The notes: generated from the sequence alone by a model not told the origin. A stretch of DNA of 64,000 bases from Synechococcus sp. BL107 (GCF_000153805.1 NZ_DS022298.1:1616827-1680826); one strand, 5' to 3'; positions 1-10,561 are shown, numbered from the stretch's first letter. Translations and numbers: made by a program.

Positions 1-1407
1 GCTCATAATTCCCTCACCTCTTGTGGCACGAATAAATTCACCACGGAAACCAATCAATCCCCGTGAAGGAACAACAAACTCCAGCTGGGTTCGGCCATCA
101 GTTCCTGTTTCCATATTTTGCATTTCTGCCTTACGGGTTCCAAGCTTTTCGATACAGGATCCAACCGCAGCCTCAGGCACATCCATGACCAGGGTTTCAA
201 CTGGCTCGCAAGGCGTTCCATCAATTGTGCGAAAGATCACCTGAGGTTGGGACACTTGAAACTCAAACCCCTCGCGGCGCATCGTTTCAATCAAAATTCC
301 CAGGTGGAGTTCTCCCCGTCCGCTGACAGCGAAGCTGTCAGGAGAATCCGTATCTTCAACTCTTAGAGCGACGTTCGTTAGTAATTCTCGCTGCAAACGG
401 TCTCGGATCTGGCGACTTGTGACGAACTTTCCTTCTTTTCCAGCAAACGGAGAATCGTTGACAACGAATGTCATCTGGAGGGTAGGTTCGTCTACCTTGA
501 TCAGAGGCAAAGCCTTCGGTTCATCTGGGCAGGCAATCGTTTCGCCGATGTTGACATCATCAAAGCCAGCAACCGCAACAAGGTCACCAGCGGAGGCTTC
601 ATCAATATCAACCCGTTGAAGGCCTTCAAACCCTAATAATTTGCTAATTCTTCCCTTTTTAAGATTTCCGTCATCCTTAATCAAGGACGCATTTTGCCCT
701 TTCCGAATCACACCATTATGAACTCGACCAATGATGATTCGACCCAAAAAGTCTGAATAATCCAGAGTTGTAATTTGAAGCTGGAGTGGCTTGGTTACAT
801 CACCAACTGGGGGCGGGACATGACGGAGAATTGCATCAAAGAGAGGACGCATATTATCGCTCTCTGTTTTCATATCTGGCTTGGCAAAACCACCAAGACC
901 GCTACCAAATAAATAAGGGAAATCACACTGGTCATCATCTGCACCAAGCTCAATAAACAGATCGAGCACCTTGTCGACTGCGGTTTCGGGATCGACCCGG
1001 GCTCGATCAATCTTGTTCACAAAGATGATCGGTCTTAACCCCTGCTCCAGTGCTTTCTTCAGAACAAAGCGGGTTTGGGGCATCGGACCCTCGTTGGCGT
1101 CAACGATGAGCAGGCACCCATCAACCATGCCGAGCACCCGCTCCACCTCGCCACCAAAATCGGCGTGACCAGGGGTATCAACAATGTTGATCCGAGTCTC
1201 GTTGTAGGTAACAGCTGCGTTCTTCGAAAGAATGGTGATGCCGCGCTCACGCTCCAAATCGTTGGAGTCCAAAACACACGTCGGCACAGCTTCGTTGTCG
1301 CGGAAAATTCCGGATTGCGCCAGCAATGCGTCGACCAAGGTCGTTTTGCCATGATCAACGTGGGCGATGATCGCGATATTGCGAATCGCCTTTTGCTGGG
1401 CGCTCAT
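1..1407 (-). CDS. typA: Translational GTPase TypA/BipA, partial (3' end beyond the left edge)
   Basis: This is a ribosome-associated GTPase of the EF-G superfamily, known in other bacteria for ribosome assembly and stress or cold adaptation. The reading frame is open from the ATG at 1407 to the window edge, so the C-terminus is missing. The sequence shows G1 ([10 protein letters not shown]), G3 ([12 protein letters not shown]) and G4 (NKID), followed by EF-Tu domain II and EF-G-like domains III/V typical of BipA. The start gives [10 protein letters not shown] directly ahead of the G domain, as in family members. It lies 57 bases downstream of the U32 gene on the same strand and may be read with it. 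Identification is firm; only the missing end is unseen. Confidence 0.96.
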   Translation of the reverse strand, partial: MSAQQKAIRNIAIIAHVDHGKTTLVDALLAQSGIFRDNEAVPTCVLDSNDLERERGITILSKNAAVTYNETRINIVDTPGHADFGGEVERVLGMVDGCLLIVDANEGPMPQTRFVLKKALEQGLRPIIFVNKIDRARVDPETAVDKVLDLFIELGADDDQCDFPYLFGSGLGGFAKPDMKTESDNMRPLFDAILRHVPPPVGDVTKPLQLQITTLDYSDFLGRIIIGRVHNGVIRKGQNASLIKDDGNLKKGRISKLLGFEGLQRVDIDEASAGDLVAVAGFDDVNIGETIACPDEPKALPLIKVDEPTLQMTFVVNDSPFAGKEGKFVTSRQIRDRLQRELLTNVALRVEDTDSPDSFAVSGRGELHLGILIETMRREGFEFQVSQPQVIFRTIDGTPCEPVETLVMDVPEAAVGSCIEKLGTRKAEMQNMETGTDGRTQLEFVVPSRGLIGFRGEFIRATRGEGIMS

Positions 1408-1464
1408 ACGGGATATTCGTCAGGAATTGTGAAGAACGCCACGACGGCGCTGCGAAAGGTTATC

Positions 1465-4020
1465 TCAACGTGAGACGCGACTGGTCTTTTCCGGCCCCTT
1501 CACCAACAGGCTCCCTCGCGTAACGCCAAGTTGATCGTGGATCCGCTCCTGACGCCAAACATCCTTCGATGCGAGTCGACCCGCCAGCGCATCGGCATAA
1601 AGACGGACTCGCCTCAACGTCGACTCAGCATCCTCATCCAATAACTCGAGACGAAAGGAGGTCACACCTGCCTTTCTTAGGGCGGGTAAAGCCTCAACCC
1701 CTGTCTGAGCAATGCCATTAAAAAGCGTATTGCGGCATCCCAAATCAGCGCGTAGCGGATGTTCAACACCGCTGCGATCCCTCAGTGTCACCGTGTGTTG
1801 CTCACAAGGACGTCCGCAATCTGTGTGGTCCTGTCCGTCCGAAAGGAAGGCGCAAAACAAACAGTGCTCCATGTGAAATAAGGGCATGTGTTGATGGAGC
1901 GTGACCTCCAGCGCGGTTCCATCGACATGGGATGTCAAATCAAGCAGTTGCTGCAAATTCAGGTCGTAACTCGCTGTCACGCGTTTCAAGCCCCAATGTT
2001 CGCGATACCAAGACATCGCCAAGGGATTGGCGATGTTCAGGGAGAAATCACCAATGCAAGGAGCTAACGGAGACAAAGTTTCCAATTGATCGGCATTACG
2101 AACCAGAAATCCATCAGGTCGCGCTCGAATCAAAGGATCCAAAGTCCACCGTTCATTCGGTCGTGTGACACGGGCACCAGACAGCCAGATCCCCTCCGGC
2201 CAATGCCCACGCCCCATGGCAACGGCTTCACGCAAATCTCGCGGATGCTCGAGGTCTGCCACCACCGAACGAATGGGGGCCAGGGCTGCCGGCAACGCCT
2301 TCAAAGCCCTGAGCTGCTGAAGACTGCGCACGAGCACCACCAGCCCCGGCTCCTGGGGGTCCGCAGGATTTGAAGGAGTGGGAGATCCCGCTATGGGGCT
2401 GAGCATCGGGACGAGGACGTCCTGCACACACCGCGCACTGTCTTCAGTCACTTCACGATCTGCCGTCGGGGCTTCATCAGCAACGGCAAGGGTCTCAAGG
2501 GAATCCAGCAGTTGACGACGCATCCGATTCAGTTCAGCGACAGGTAAGAAGAGATCCCCTTCCAAATGCAGCTCAAGGCGCTCTAACCGCCAAGCCGTGC
2601 CACCCAGCCGTCCCAGTTGCTCAGTCAGACGCTGATGATCCAGTGGCCTTTGGCTCGCAACTTGAAGAGGCATCCCGCTTTTTACGCTGAGCCCTGCGGT
2701 GCTCGGTTGCAGTAATTCGATTGTTAGGGGCTGATTCACCGCGCCAGTTACCGACACCACCAAAGGGGTGGATACGGGCTCGACGATGCGGCGGGAGGCC
2801 CGTTGCCACTGAGCTTGCCAAGCTGGATCGCTTGTCAGCCATACCGATGCACCAGCCCTCAGCGCGTCGGTCTTAAGACGGTGAGGTCCTAGACGAAGTT
2901 TCAAGCGCTCACGACCGATCTGCTCACAGGCCATCACCCGTCCACCGATCTCGCGGGGTGGGGTTAATGGATCAGGCGACAACACCTCCAAGACAACACC
3001 TTGACCTGCCCGAATCCGCTCACGACTTCGAATTTGAAGCCAGCCGCCCCGCTCAACAGCGAGGAGTTGCCCCACCAACGGGCCTCGCTTCTTACTCCAA
3101 CGCCCGTGCACCAATTGACGGTGGTTGACCCCCCCCAACCAACCGGTGGACAAACCCCGGGAAAAAGCAAGCTCCAGTTGTCGTCGAACAGCTAAAGGGT
3201 CTTCATCCTGCTGATCCAGCCGATTGCGGTAAGCCTCCGTCACAGCAGCCACATAGGTGGCGTCTTTTAAACGACCCTCAATTTTGAGACTGGCGATACC
3301 AATGCGCTGCAATTCAGGAAGCAGTTCCCAGGCGGCAAGATCCTGTGGTGAGAGCAAATAACGTTGATCTTCAAGGGAATGGGACGTGCCATCCACGACC
3401 ATTTCATAGGGGAGGCGACAGGCTTGGGCGCATTCGCCACGGTTGGCACTGCGCTGCCCCAACGATTCACTCGTGAGGCACTGTCCTGAATACGCCACAC
3501 ATAGTGCGCCATGCACAAACACTTCCAAAGGAATCTGCAAATGCCTCTGGGTGAGCTGATTTTGAAGCCGCTCAAGATCCTGCAAGGACAGCTCACGAGC
3601 CAAGACAACCCGTTCACAACCCAAGGCAGCGGCTTGGGCCACCCCCGCGGCACTGGTGATCGACATCTGCGTCGAACCGTGCAGGGTTAATCGCGGCACC
3701 AACCGTTGGGCTAAACGGCAAAGGCCAACGTCTTGAACAATCACCGCATCGACACCGGCTTGATCTGCAGCAAGCAGCAACTGGGCCGCTGACTCCAACT
3801 CATCGGTGAACACCAGAACGTTGAAGGTAAGGAAGCCCCGCACACCGCGCTGATGCAGCCAATGCATCAATTGCGGCAGCTCTTCCACACGAAAATTTTC
3901 GGCGCGCTGTCTTGCGTTAAAAGCATCAACGCCGAAGTAAACCGCGTCGGCGCCAGATGCAACGGCCGCCTTCAGTGCAGCCCAGTCGCCAGCTGGCGAT
4001 AACAGCTCAGGAAACGTCAC
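1465..4020 (-). CDS. U32 family peptidase-like protein (RlhA/TrhP hydroxylase family)
   Basis: This is an 851-residue member of the collagenase-like U32 family. Characterised E. coli relatives hydroxylate 23S rRNA (RlhA) or tRNA wobble uridine (TrhP), so an RNA-modification role is more likely than proteolysis. The N-terminal barrel begins LLSPAGDW, and the U32 signature follows near residues 165-205: HGALC, a GxC motif, then RSANRGECAQACR with conserved cysteines. A long C-terminal part has a further Cys cluster (HCLFCAF, DCGRPCEQH). The GTG start at 4020 overlaps the stop of the VanY-like gene (GTGA), which suggests translational coupling. Family membership is firm; the substrate cannot be read from sequence. 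Confidence 0.93.
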   Translation of the reverse strand: MTFPELLSPAGDWAALKAAVASGADAVYFGVDAFNARQRAENFRVEELPQLMHWLHQRGVRGFLTFNVLVFTDELESAAQLLLAADQAGVDAVIVQDVGLCRLAQRLVPRLTLHGSTQMSITSAAGVAQAAALGCERVVLARELSLQDLERLQNQLTQRHLQIPLEVFVHGALCVAYSGQCLTSESLGQRSANRGECAQACRLPYEMVVDGTSHSLEDQRYLLSPQDLAAWELLPELQRIGIASLKIEGRLKDATYVAAVTEAYRNRLDQQDEDPLAVRRQLELAFSRGLSTGWLGGVNHRQLVHGRWSKKRGPLVGQLLAVERGGWLQIRSRERIRAGQGVVLEVLSPDPLTPPREIGGRVMACEQIGRERLKLRLGPHRLKTDALRAGASVWLTSDPAWQAQWQRASRRIVEPVSTPLVVSVTGAVNQPLTIELLQPSTAGLSVKSGMPLQVASQRPLDHQRLTEQLGRLGGTAWRLERLELHLEGDLFLPVAELNRMRRQLLDSLETLAVADEAPTADREVTEDSARCVQDVLVPMLSPIAGSPTPSNPADPQEPGLVVLVRSLQQLRALKALPAALAPIRSVVADLEHPRDLREAVAMGRGHWPEGIWLSGARVTRPNERWTLDPLIRARPDGFLVRNADQLETLSPLAPCIGDFSLNIANPLAMSWYREHWGLKRVTASYDLNLQQLLDLTSHVDGTALEVTLHQHMPLFHMEHCLFCAFLSDGQDHTDCGRPCEQHTVTLRDRSGVEHPLRADLGCRNTLFNGIAQTGVEALPALRKAGVTSFRLELLDEDAESTLRRVRLYADALAGRLASKDVWRQERIHDQLGVTRGSLLVKGPEKTSRVSR

Positions 4021-4820
4021 GGAAGCGGACGGGAAAAGCGACGAGCAGCCTCAAACAGACGCAGGGCGTCCGCGGAGCCCTCATATCGCCAATGCCAAGG
4101 CTCGTACATCACCCCTTGATCGTTCCCATCAGGGAAGGAGAGCACAAAGTGATATCGAGCAGCGTGATCTTGAAGCCATCGGAAGGCTTGGGTGTTTTGA
4201 AACTGCGTGGACAAGTTGGTTTCTTGAGCCTCCCCATCGCCGAGATCGATTGCATAACCAGTGCTGTGTTCGGAATAGCCAGGGGGAGCTGAAACCTGTG
4301 CGCGCTCTTCAGGCGTTTGATTACGTTCCGATGCCACATCAAAAAAGATTGATTCCTGAAGTGCTTGAGAGCGGTACCCACTGAGCAGACGAAGATCAAC
4401 ACCGTCGGCAAGGGCAGCATTCATCATCGAATTCAATGCCGCTGCCGTATCAACATGCAATTCCACGCCGGGTTGAAAAACAATCAGCTCATCGGTTAGT
4501 GCCTCACGGTACGGAAAGTGACCCAACAAACGACCATCTGAATCGGGACGTTCACGGAACCCACGAATTTCAAACGGTTCACTTGGTGCCATGCCCATCA
4601 ACAACTGTGGAGCCACCATCACGGCCAGAACACTTCCACCGCCAACGAAAAGACATCCCATTAGGAGACCAAGTCCACTGTTTGATTTGCGTTGACGTGG
4701 CGGTCGAGAGCGTTGGGCAACGGGAATGTCATCGCGCTCGGTGCGTCGCGCAGAGGATGGCCGAACCACAGCGCTGATGCATGTTGTTTCGATCGTAAGG
4801 GTGTAAGCCCGTGCTACCAA
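4017..4820 (-). CDS. D-alanyl-D-alanine carboxypeptidase, VanY/M15B family
   Basis: This is a zinc peptidase of family M15, which trims the terminal D-Ala of peptidoglycan stem peptides. The basic N-terminus (about 50 residues) leads into one hydrophobic segment (GLLMGCLFVGGGSVLAVMV), so the enzyme is probably a membrane-anchored periplasmic protein. The catalytic domain shows LLSGYRS, the zinc motif SEHSTGYAIDLGD and PWHWRYEG near the end. The open frame begins with a TTG at 4820. A shorter start at one of the GTG codons about 18 residues in is possible, so the N-terminus is uncertain. It is divergent from chlP and overlaps the U32 gene by four bases. Confidence 0.88.
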   Translation of the reverse strand: MVARAYTLTIETTCISAVVRPSSARRTERDDIPVAQRSRPPRQRKSNSGLGLLMGCLFVGGGSVLAVMVAPQLLMGMAPSEPFEIRGFRERPDSDGRLLGHFPYREALTDELIVFQPGVELHVDTAAALNSMMNAALADGVDLRLLSGYRSQALQESIFFDVASERNQTPEERAQVSAPPGYSEHSTGYAIDLGDGEAQETNLSTQFQNTQAFRWLQDHAARYHFVLSFPDGNDQGVMYEPWHWRYEGSADALRLFEAARRFSRPLP

Positions 4821-4877
4821 GACAAGTTCATTTCTCGGTAGTAGCTTTAAAAAACAGACCAGCGGAGTTTTGCTGAG

Positions 4878-6236
4878 ATGTTGAAAGTCGCAGTGATTGG
4901 CGGAGGACCAAGTGGTTCTTGCGCGGCGGAAATTCTCGCGAAGGCTGGGATTGAAACTTGGTTGTTCGAGCGAAAACTCGACAACGCCAAACCCTGTGGT
5001 GGTGCTATTCCGCTCTGCATGGTTGAAGAATTCAACCTGCCTGATTCGATCATCGATCGAAAGGTGCGGAACATGAAAATGATTTCCCCCTCCAATCGTG
5101 AGGTGGATATTCAGCTCGATCCCCTCGGTTACGACGAGAACGCCTACATCGGCATGTGCCGAAGGGAAGTGTTTGATGCCTTCCTAAGGAACCGCGCGGC
5201 AGACCTAGGCACCACGTTGATCAATGGCCTGGTGCAAAAAATCGACACCGGCAAAAACCGTCAGGGGCCGTATTGCATTCATTACGCCGATTACAGCAGT
5301 GGCGGTCCGACAGGCGAGCCTAAAACCCTTGATGTGGATCTGATCATCGGTGCCGATGGAGCCAACTCCCGAGTGGCGAAGGCGATGGACGCCGGTGATT
5401 ACAACGTGGCGATTGCCTTCCAGGAACGGATCAAACTTCCGCCTGAGGAGATGACTTATTACGAGGATCTCGCGGAGATGTACGTCGGTACAGACGTATC
5501 GCCGGACTTCTATGCCTGGGTGTTCCCGAAGTACGACCATGTGGCGGTTGGTACCGGCACGATGCAACAAAACCAAAGCCTGATTAAGGGTTTGCAGAAG
5601 GGCATCCGTGAACGCGCCACCAAACGCCTCTTCAAAGGTGAAGTGATCAAGGTTGAAGCTCACCCCATCCCAGAGCATCCGCGGCCTCGCCGCGTCGTGG
5701 GACGCATGGCGCTTGTGGGTGATGCCGCTGGATACGTCACCAAAAGTTCTGGAGAAGGGATTTACTTCGCTGCCAAAAGTGGCCGGATGTGCGCGGAAGC
5801 GATTGTTGAAATCTCCAACAACGGTGCGAACGTTCCGACGGAGAAGCAGATCAAATCCACCTACCTCAAGCGTTGGGATCGCAAATACGGCGCAACCTAT
5901 GCCGTGCTCGATATTTTGCAGCGCATTTTTTATCGAAATGACGCCGCACGGGAAGCCTTCGTCGAAATGTGTGACGACAAAGATGTCCAACGCCTCACCT
6001 TTGACAGCTACCTCTACAAGCGAGTGGTGCTGATGAATCCATGGCAGCAGGTGAAGCTCACGCTTCGCACCCTTGGAAGTTTGCTTCGCGGAGAAGCACT
6101 AGCTCCTCCGGTGTACAAGCCAGTACCTTCGGCCGTCGGTCGGTCTGATGGTGATTTCCTGGCGGAAGAAGCCTCCCAACAAATCAAAGCTCAAGCAAAA
6201 GAACAGGAGAGCAAAGAAAAAGCCAAAGTGAATTAA
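4878..6236 (+). CDS. chlP: Geranylgeranyl diphosphate/chlorophyll reductase
   Basis: ChlP reduces three double bonds of the geranylgeranyl group to phytyl, giving chlorophyll a and phytyl diphosphate for tocopherol and phylloquinone. The 452-residue protein starts with a Rossmann FAD motif (VIGGGPSGSCAAE), then PCGGAIP, and later the second FAD motif (LVGDAAGYVTKSSGEGI). Length and layout match cyanobacterial ChlP. The C-terminal tail is rich in Lys, Glu and Gln. The ATG at 4878 lies 57 bases from the divergent VanY-like open frame, so the short gap carries both promoters if that start is right. Confidence 0.96.
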   Translation: MLKVAVIGGGPSGSCAAEILAKAGIETWLFERKLDNAKPCGGAIPLCMVEEFNLPDSIIDRKVRNMKMISPSNREVDIQLDPLGYDENAYIGMCRREVFDAFLRNRAADLGTTLINGLVQKIDTGKNRQGPYCIHYADYSSGGPTGEPKTLDVDLIIGADGANSRVAKAMDAGDYNVAIAFQERIKLPPEEMTYYEDLAEMYVGTDVSPDFYAWVFPKYDHVAVGTGTMQQNQSLIKGLQKGIRERATKRLFKGEVIKVEAHPIPEHPRPRRVVGRMALVGDAAGYVTKSSGEGIYFAAKSGRMCAEAIVEISNNGANVPTEKQIKSTYLKRWDRKYGATYAVLDILQRIFYRNDAAREAFVEMCDDKDVQRLTFDSYLYKRVVLMNPWQQVKLTLRTLGSLLRGEALAPPVYKPVPSAVGRSDGDFLAEEASQQIKAQAKEQESKEKAKVN

Positions 6237-6255
6237 CTCCAGCTTGCCTCCAGCC

Positions 6256-6441
6256 TCACCGGCGAGATTCCATTGCTTTCGCCGCGGCATCCTTCAGCCG
6301 TTCGATTCCCTGCTCCAGGTTCTTGCCTGGAGCAGTTTCTTTTTTGGTGGTTGACCACACATTGATGGCGTACATCGCCGCACCGGCAATGATCAATTCC
6401 GCCACAATCGTTCCCAATGCGTTTCCCTCCAGATGAATCAC
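6256..6441 (-). CDS. Small membrane protein of unknown function (61 aa)
   Basis: The protein has a short acidic N-terminus, one hydrophobic stretch (LGTIVAELIIAGAAMYAINVW) and a charged tail with Lys, Glu and Arg. It starts with GTG at 6441. I do not recognise a named family, but the composition and the clear codon pattern suggest a real conserved cyanobacterial protein. It is convergent with chlP with 19 bases between the ends. A 14-base tandem repeat lies just upstream of the start. Confidence 0.7.
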   Translation of the reverse strand: MIHLEGNALGTIVAELIIAGAAMYAINVWSTTKKETAPGKNLEQGIERLKDAAAKAMESRR

Positions 6442-6446
6442 GACGG

Positions 6447-6474
6447 GAGCTTGTTGCTGAGAGCTTGTTGCTGA
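6447..6474. repeat. Two tandem copies of a 14-base unit
   Basis: The unit GAGCTTGTTGCTGA occurs twice head to tail in the gap between the 61-residue membrane protein and glyS, directly before the start of the former. Both copies are perfect. It is either a recent duplication or part of a leader; nothing else identifies it. Confidence 0.9.
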
Positions 6475-6568
6475 GAGCCCGTTCCTGATGCGTTCTCTTG
6501 ATCGGTCATTTTGAAAAAATTCAGCAGCGTCTCGATATTCGTTTAAGACACTGCTGCCAAGGAAATCG

Positions 6569-8731
6569 TCAACTTTGAATCAACTCGAATTGAGCGAAGA
6601 CAGCCGCTTGATTGCGTAACACCCCGAGCAAATTAAGTCGGTTCGTCCGAAGGGCCGGATCATCGGCCATCACCATCACACTCTGATCACCATCAAAGAA
6701 TGCCTCCAAGGCCGGTGTGGATTCCACAAGGACGTCACAAAGTTGTTGATAAGCACCACTTGCCGCAAGCGGGTTCAAGCGTTGTGTGGCATCGAACAAC
6801 CCCTGCTCACTGGCCGACTCAAACAGCGCAGGGTCGACCACATCAGAGCTGGACAACACACCTGAAGGGAGATCACCCTTCTCAGCCAATCGAGAAGCCC
6901 GCTGAACGACGGCTTGCACTGCAGTTAATCGCCCCTGATCTCTCAAGCCCCGCAGCATTTGAATACGAACCCGCACATCCAGGGGATCCCACAACAGCCG
7001 TGTCGTCGAAACGGTGTCGCCAGCGACCGCCTGAACCAAATCGGCGGCGTAGCCATCGTCTTCGAGTTGCGAGGTGATGCGCTGTCGCAACAGGGCTGAG
7101 AGATCACCAACCAGTTGGGCTGTATCCACCGCGAACGCAGGGAACAGCTCTTTCCAGGCTTCAACAGCTTTGGCAAGAAAACCATTGAGATCGAGTTTCC
7201 AGCCTTGATTCCAAAGAATCAGGAGCACACCGTTCCCCGCCCGTCGCAGGGCATAAGGATCGGATGAGCCAGTGGGACGTTCCCCCTTGGCATAAATGCT
7301 GAGGAGCAATTCAAACCGCTCGGCGAGGGCCACCACGGCCCCAGCGTCGGTGCTGGGCAAATCGTCTCCCGCACCCCGCGGTAGATAGTGCTCCACCACG
7401 GCCAGCGCCACATCACGCGATTCGCCTTCCTCCAGTAGATATTTCCCACCCATCAACCCCTGAAGTTCAGGGAATTCACCCACCATCTGACTGACAAGAT
7501 CGTGCTTGCACAGATGCGCCGCACGACGCGACGCCGTCGCAACTGAATCCGACAGCCCAAGGTCAGTCAATAGCTGGTCCGTGAGGCGTTCAATCCGGTC
7601 ACACCGATCACGAAGACTTCCAATCCCCTCGGCAAACGTGACGCGGCTTAAAGCATCACGACGCGTTGCACTGGCCTGACGTCGATCAACCTCGAGGAAA
7701 AACTCTGCGTCGGCAAGACGAGCACCCAAGACCCGCTCATTGCCGCGGATAATCAACGCAGAAGCCTGCTCAAGACCATTCGCCACTAGCAGAAACTCAG
7801 GGCGCAGCACCGCCTCTGCCGTGAGTCGCAGCGGGTCAGGGGTAAGTCCAGGAATCTGCAACGGCACGTAGCGCTGATGCGCTTGCATCACGGTGGAAAT
7901 CACCTCAGGCGGTAAGTGCAGAAATTGTTCCGCAATTTGCCCCTGCAAAATCCTGGGACCCTCGACAAGATCAACGAGTTCTTCAAACAGTCGGTCTGGG
8001 CAGTTGGCCTCCCCATTTGCGGCCTCAGCCCCTTGATCAATCGACGCTCGAATCAAACGAGATCGTTCATCACGATCCACCAGAACCCCAGCCTGTTGCA
8101 GGGTTTTGACGTATTGATCCGCCGACGCAATGCACAGCGGTTGATCGCCATGGAGACGATGGCTACGGCTGAAGCGATCACTTTGAACCACGGGATCTGC
8201 TCCAGGCATCTCCACATCGATCACGTCGTCGCCATGGAGAGCAACCAGCCAACGAATTGGTCGACTGAAGCGCTGGGTCCCCGTCCCCCATCGCATAAAG
8301 CGACGACCTTGCAATGCGTCAATCCAGGTTGGGATCAGGTCGCGAAGGAGAGACACACCGTCGCGTCCTGCCGTCAACACAGTGGCAAAGACACACGGTC
8401 CTTTGGGTGTATCGCGTTGCTCGAGCTGCGAAGCATCGATGCCGCAACGTTTGGCAAAGCCAATCGCAGCAGGGCCTGGAACACCATCTTTGAAAGCCTG
8501 AGCGACTGGAGGACCTTTTCGCTCTTCACGGAGATCTGGTTGATGGTCGTCCAGGTTGGGGACCGACACCACGAGACGGCGCGGCGTTCCAAAGATCGAA
8601 ATCGATCCATGGCTCAACCGAGCTTCTGCAAGATCGTGCAGAACCCGGTCTCGGAGTTGATCGAGCGCTTGACGCGCAAAATCCGCCGGCAATTCTTCAG
8701 TGCCGATTTCAAGAAGAAACGTTGTTGTCAC
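6569..8731 (-). CDS. glyS: Glycyl-tRNA synthetase beta subunit
   Basis: This is the beta chain of the alpha2-beta2 bacterial glycyl-tRNA synthetase, involved in tRNA binding and needed for charging. The sequence opens TFLLEIGTEELP, the usual family N-terminus, which places the start at the GTG at 8731 rather than at 8839 where the open frame begins. Later motifs include HQRYVPLQ and SSDPYALRRAGNGVL. About 720 residues is normal. The alpha subunit gene is not in this window. It is divergent from sir with about 87 bases between. Confidence 0.95.
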   Translation of the reverse strand: MTTTFLLEIGTEELPADFARQALDQLRDRVLHDLAEARLSHGSISIFGTPRRLVVSVPNLDDHQPDLREERKGPPVAQAFKDGVPGPAAIGFAKRCGIDASQLEQRDTPKGPCVFATVLTAGRDGVSLLRDLIPTWIDALQGRRFMRWGTGTQRFSRPIRWLVALHGDDVIDVEMPGADPVVQSDRFSRSHRLHGDQPLCIASADQYVKTLQQAGVLVDRDERSRLIRASIDQGAEAANGEANCPDRLFEELVDLVEGPRILQGQIAEQFLHLPPEVISTVMQAHQRYVPLQIPGLTPDPLRLTAEAVLRPEFLLVANGLEQASALIIRGNERVLGARLADAEFFLEVDRRQASATRRDALSRVTFAEGIGSLRDRCDRIERLTDQLLTDLGLSDSVATASRRAAHLCKHDLVSQMVGEFPELQGLMGGKYLLEEGESRDVALAVVEHYLPRGAGDDLPSTDAGAVVALAERFELLLSIYAKGERPTGSSDPYALRRAGNGVLLILWNQGWKLDLNGFLAKAVEAWKELFPAFAVDTAQLVGDLSALLRQRITSQLEDDGYAADLVQAVAGDTVSTTRLLWDPLDVRVRIQMLRGLRDQGRLTAVQAVVQRASRLAEKGDLPSGVLSSSDVVDPALFESASEQGLFDATQRLNPLAASGAYQQLCDVLVESTPALEAFFDGDQSVMVMADDPALRTNRLNLLGVLRNQAAVFAQFELIQS

Positions 8732-8818
8732 GACACGGACATGAGCCAATCCGACTGTATTGGAAGCCGTTTCGCTACGGTCAGTTAGTAACTCCTGATC
8801 TGAGCAAGAGAAGGCTCT

Positions 8819-10561
8819 GTGGACGTGGCGGAACCTCAAACCAACAGCCTCTCAAAAGCAGAGCAGCGCAAGCTCGACAGCGACCATCTGCGCGAGCCGT
8901 TGTTAACGGAACTTGGCAACGATGAGGTTCGCTTCAGCGAAGACGCTGTTCAGCTCCTCAAATTTCATGGCAGCTACCAGCAGCACCACAGGGAACTCAG
9001 AAAAACCGACAAGGTCCGTAGTTGGCAAATGATGCTGCGGCTTCGCAGCCCGGGTGGTCGAATCCCTGCCCAGTTGTTTTTAGCCCTCGATGAGCTCTCC
9101 AACCGTATTGGAGATGGAACCCTTCGGACCACAACCCGGCAGGCCTTCCAGATGCACGGGATCCCAAAGGCTGATCTGAAAGAGGTGATCGGCACCATCG
9201 TGCGCAACTTGGGATCCACCCTTGCTGCCTGTGGCGACATCAACAGAAATGTGATGGCGCCGCCTGCCCCTTTTGAAAAAGGTGGATACCCCGCAGCTCG
9301 GCAGCTAGCTGACGAGATTGCCGACCTACTCAGTCCAGAAGCGGCTGAAGGTTCGTATCTCGACCTTTGGGTAGATGGCGATCTCAGCTATCGCTTCAAA
9401 CCATCCAAGGCGGTGAAACAGGTACGCAAGCGCCAGTCGGAAGGTGGGGTCTTCTCCGGAAGTGAGGCTGAACCTCTTTATGGAGACACCTACTTACCGA
9501 GGAAATTCAAAGTCGGCGTCACCGTGCCAGGCGACAACTCCATCGATCTGCTCACGCAAGACATCGGATTGGTGGTCTTTACCCATCCATCTGGGGAGTT
9601 GAAAGGTTGCAACGTTTATGTGGGCGGTGGTATGGGACGCACCCACAACAAAGATGAGACGTTCGCTCGCATCGCTGATCCCCTCGGATACGTAGCAGCA
9701 GAGCACGTCTTAGACGTGGTTCAGTCGATCCTTGCGCTACAGCGAGATCATGGCGATCGGATCATCCGGCCCCACGCCCGAATGAAATATTTGCTGCACG
9801 ACAAAGGGATTCAATGGTTCCGCCAGACGTTGCAGCGGGATTATTTCAAGGCTGAGCTCACAGGACTCCGTAACGAACCCAAACCCAAACTTCTCGACTA
9901 TCTGGGTTGGCACCGTCAGCGGGCCGGGCTCTGGTTTGTGGGACTACCCCTGCTTTGCGGGCGGTTGGAAGGAGAACTGAAACAAGGGCTTCGACAGCTC
10001 GTGGAGACCTATCAACTGGAAATCAGGCTCACGGCGAACCAGGATTTACTGCTCTGCAACATCGGAACCGCGCAACGCGCCGGCATTCGATCGGCACTAG
10101 CTGAACTGGGCTTTGAAGTACCGGAGTCGCCGGCACCCTTGGCCCGACACGCGATTGCCTGTCCAGCTCTGCCGACATGCGGTTTAGCGATTACAGAATC
10201 CGAGCGGATTCTTCCCAATGTGTTGGATCGACTCGATGCCCAGCTCAGGCGACTGGAGATTGAGAAATCCCTACTGGTGCGTATGACTGGCTGCCCCAAT
10301 GGTTGTGCTCGGCCGTACATGGCTGAGCTCGCCTTGGTGGGGAATGGGGTGAATCAATACCAGCTCTGGCTAGGAGGTACTCCGAATTTGCAAAATCTGG
10401 CACGCCCTTACGTGGAGAAGCTTCCACTCAAGGATCTAGAGCAAACCATTGAGCCACTGTTGCTGAGCTGGAAAGCTGCTGGTGGCCGTCGAAGTTTTGG
10501 AGATCACATCAACAAACTTGGCGATCAAGGGGTTGCTGAATTGCTTCCTACTTCCGCGTAG
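8819..10561 (+). CDS. sir: Ferredoxin-dependent assimilatory sulfite reductase
   Basis: This enzyme reduces sulfite to sulfide with six electrons from ferredoxin, using a siroheme coupled to a 4Fe-4S cluster. The four cluster cysteines are visible as CPALPTC (CX5C) and, about 50 residues on, TGCPNGC (CX3C). The siroheme repeats include TTRQAFQMHGI and the NVMAPP region. At 580 residues it fits the plant/cyanobacterial type and has no flavoprotein domain. Nitrite reductase is the related alternative; the N-terminal layout favours sulfite reductase. The start is GTG at 8819 or 8825. The end overlaps the convergent dipeptidase gene by 37 bases. Confidence 0.92.
   Translation: MDVAEPQTNSLSKAEQRKLDSDHLREPLLTELGNDEVRFSEDAVQLLKFHGSYQQHHRELRKTDKVRSWQMMLRLRSPGGRIPAQLFLALDELSNRIGDGTLRTTTRQAFQMHGIPKADLKEVIGTIVRNLGSTLAACGDINRNVMAPPAPFEKGGYPAARQLADEIADLLSPEAAEGSYLDLWVDGDLSYRFKPSKAVKQVRKRQSEGGVFSGSEAEPLYGDTYLPRKFKVGVTVPGDNSIDLLTQDIGLVVFTHPSGELKGCNVYVGGGMGRTHNKDETFARIADPLGYVAAEHVLDVVQSILALQRDHGDRIIRPHARMKYLLHDKGIQWFRQTLQRDYFKAELTGLRNEPKPKLLDYLGWHRQRAGLWFVGLPLLCGRLEGELKQGLRQLVETYQLEIRLTANQDLLLCNIGTAQRAGIRSALAELGFEVPESPAPLARHAIACPALPTCGLAITESERILPNVLDRLDAQLRRLEIEKSLLVRMTGCPNGCARPYMAELALVGNGVNQYQLWLGGTPNLQNLARPYVEKLPLKDLEQTIEPLLLSWKAAGGRRSFGDHINKLGDQGVAELLPTSA

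Noticed and set aside
5205-5990. Long open frame (261 codons) on the minus strand inside chlP
   Set aside because: It lies wholly within an unmistakable gene on the other strand and its product has no coherent domain.
7916-8788. 290-codon plus-strand frame opposite glyS
   Set aside because: It is the complement of a clear synthetase gene and its product is His/Arg/Ser-rich without a fold pattern.
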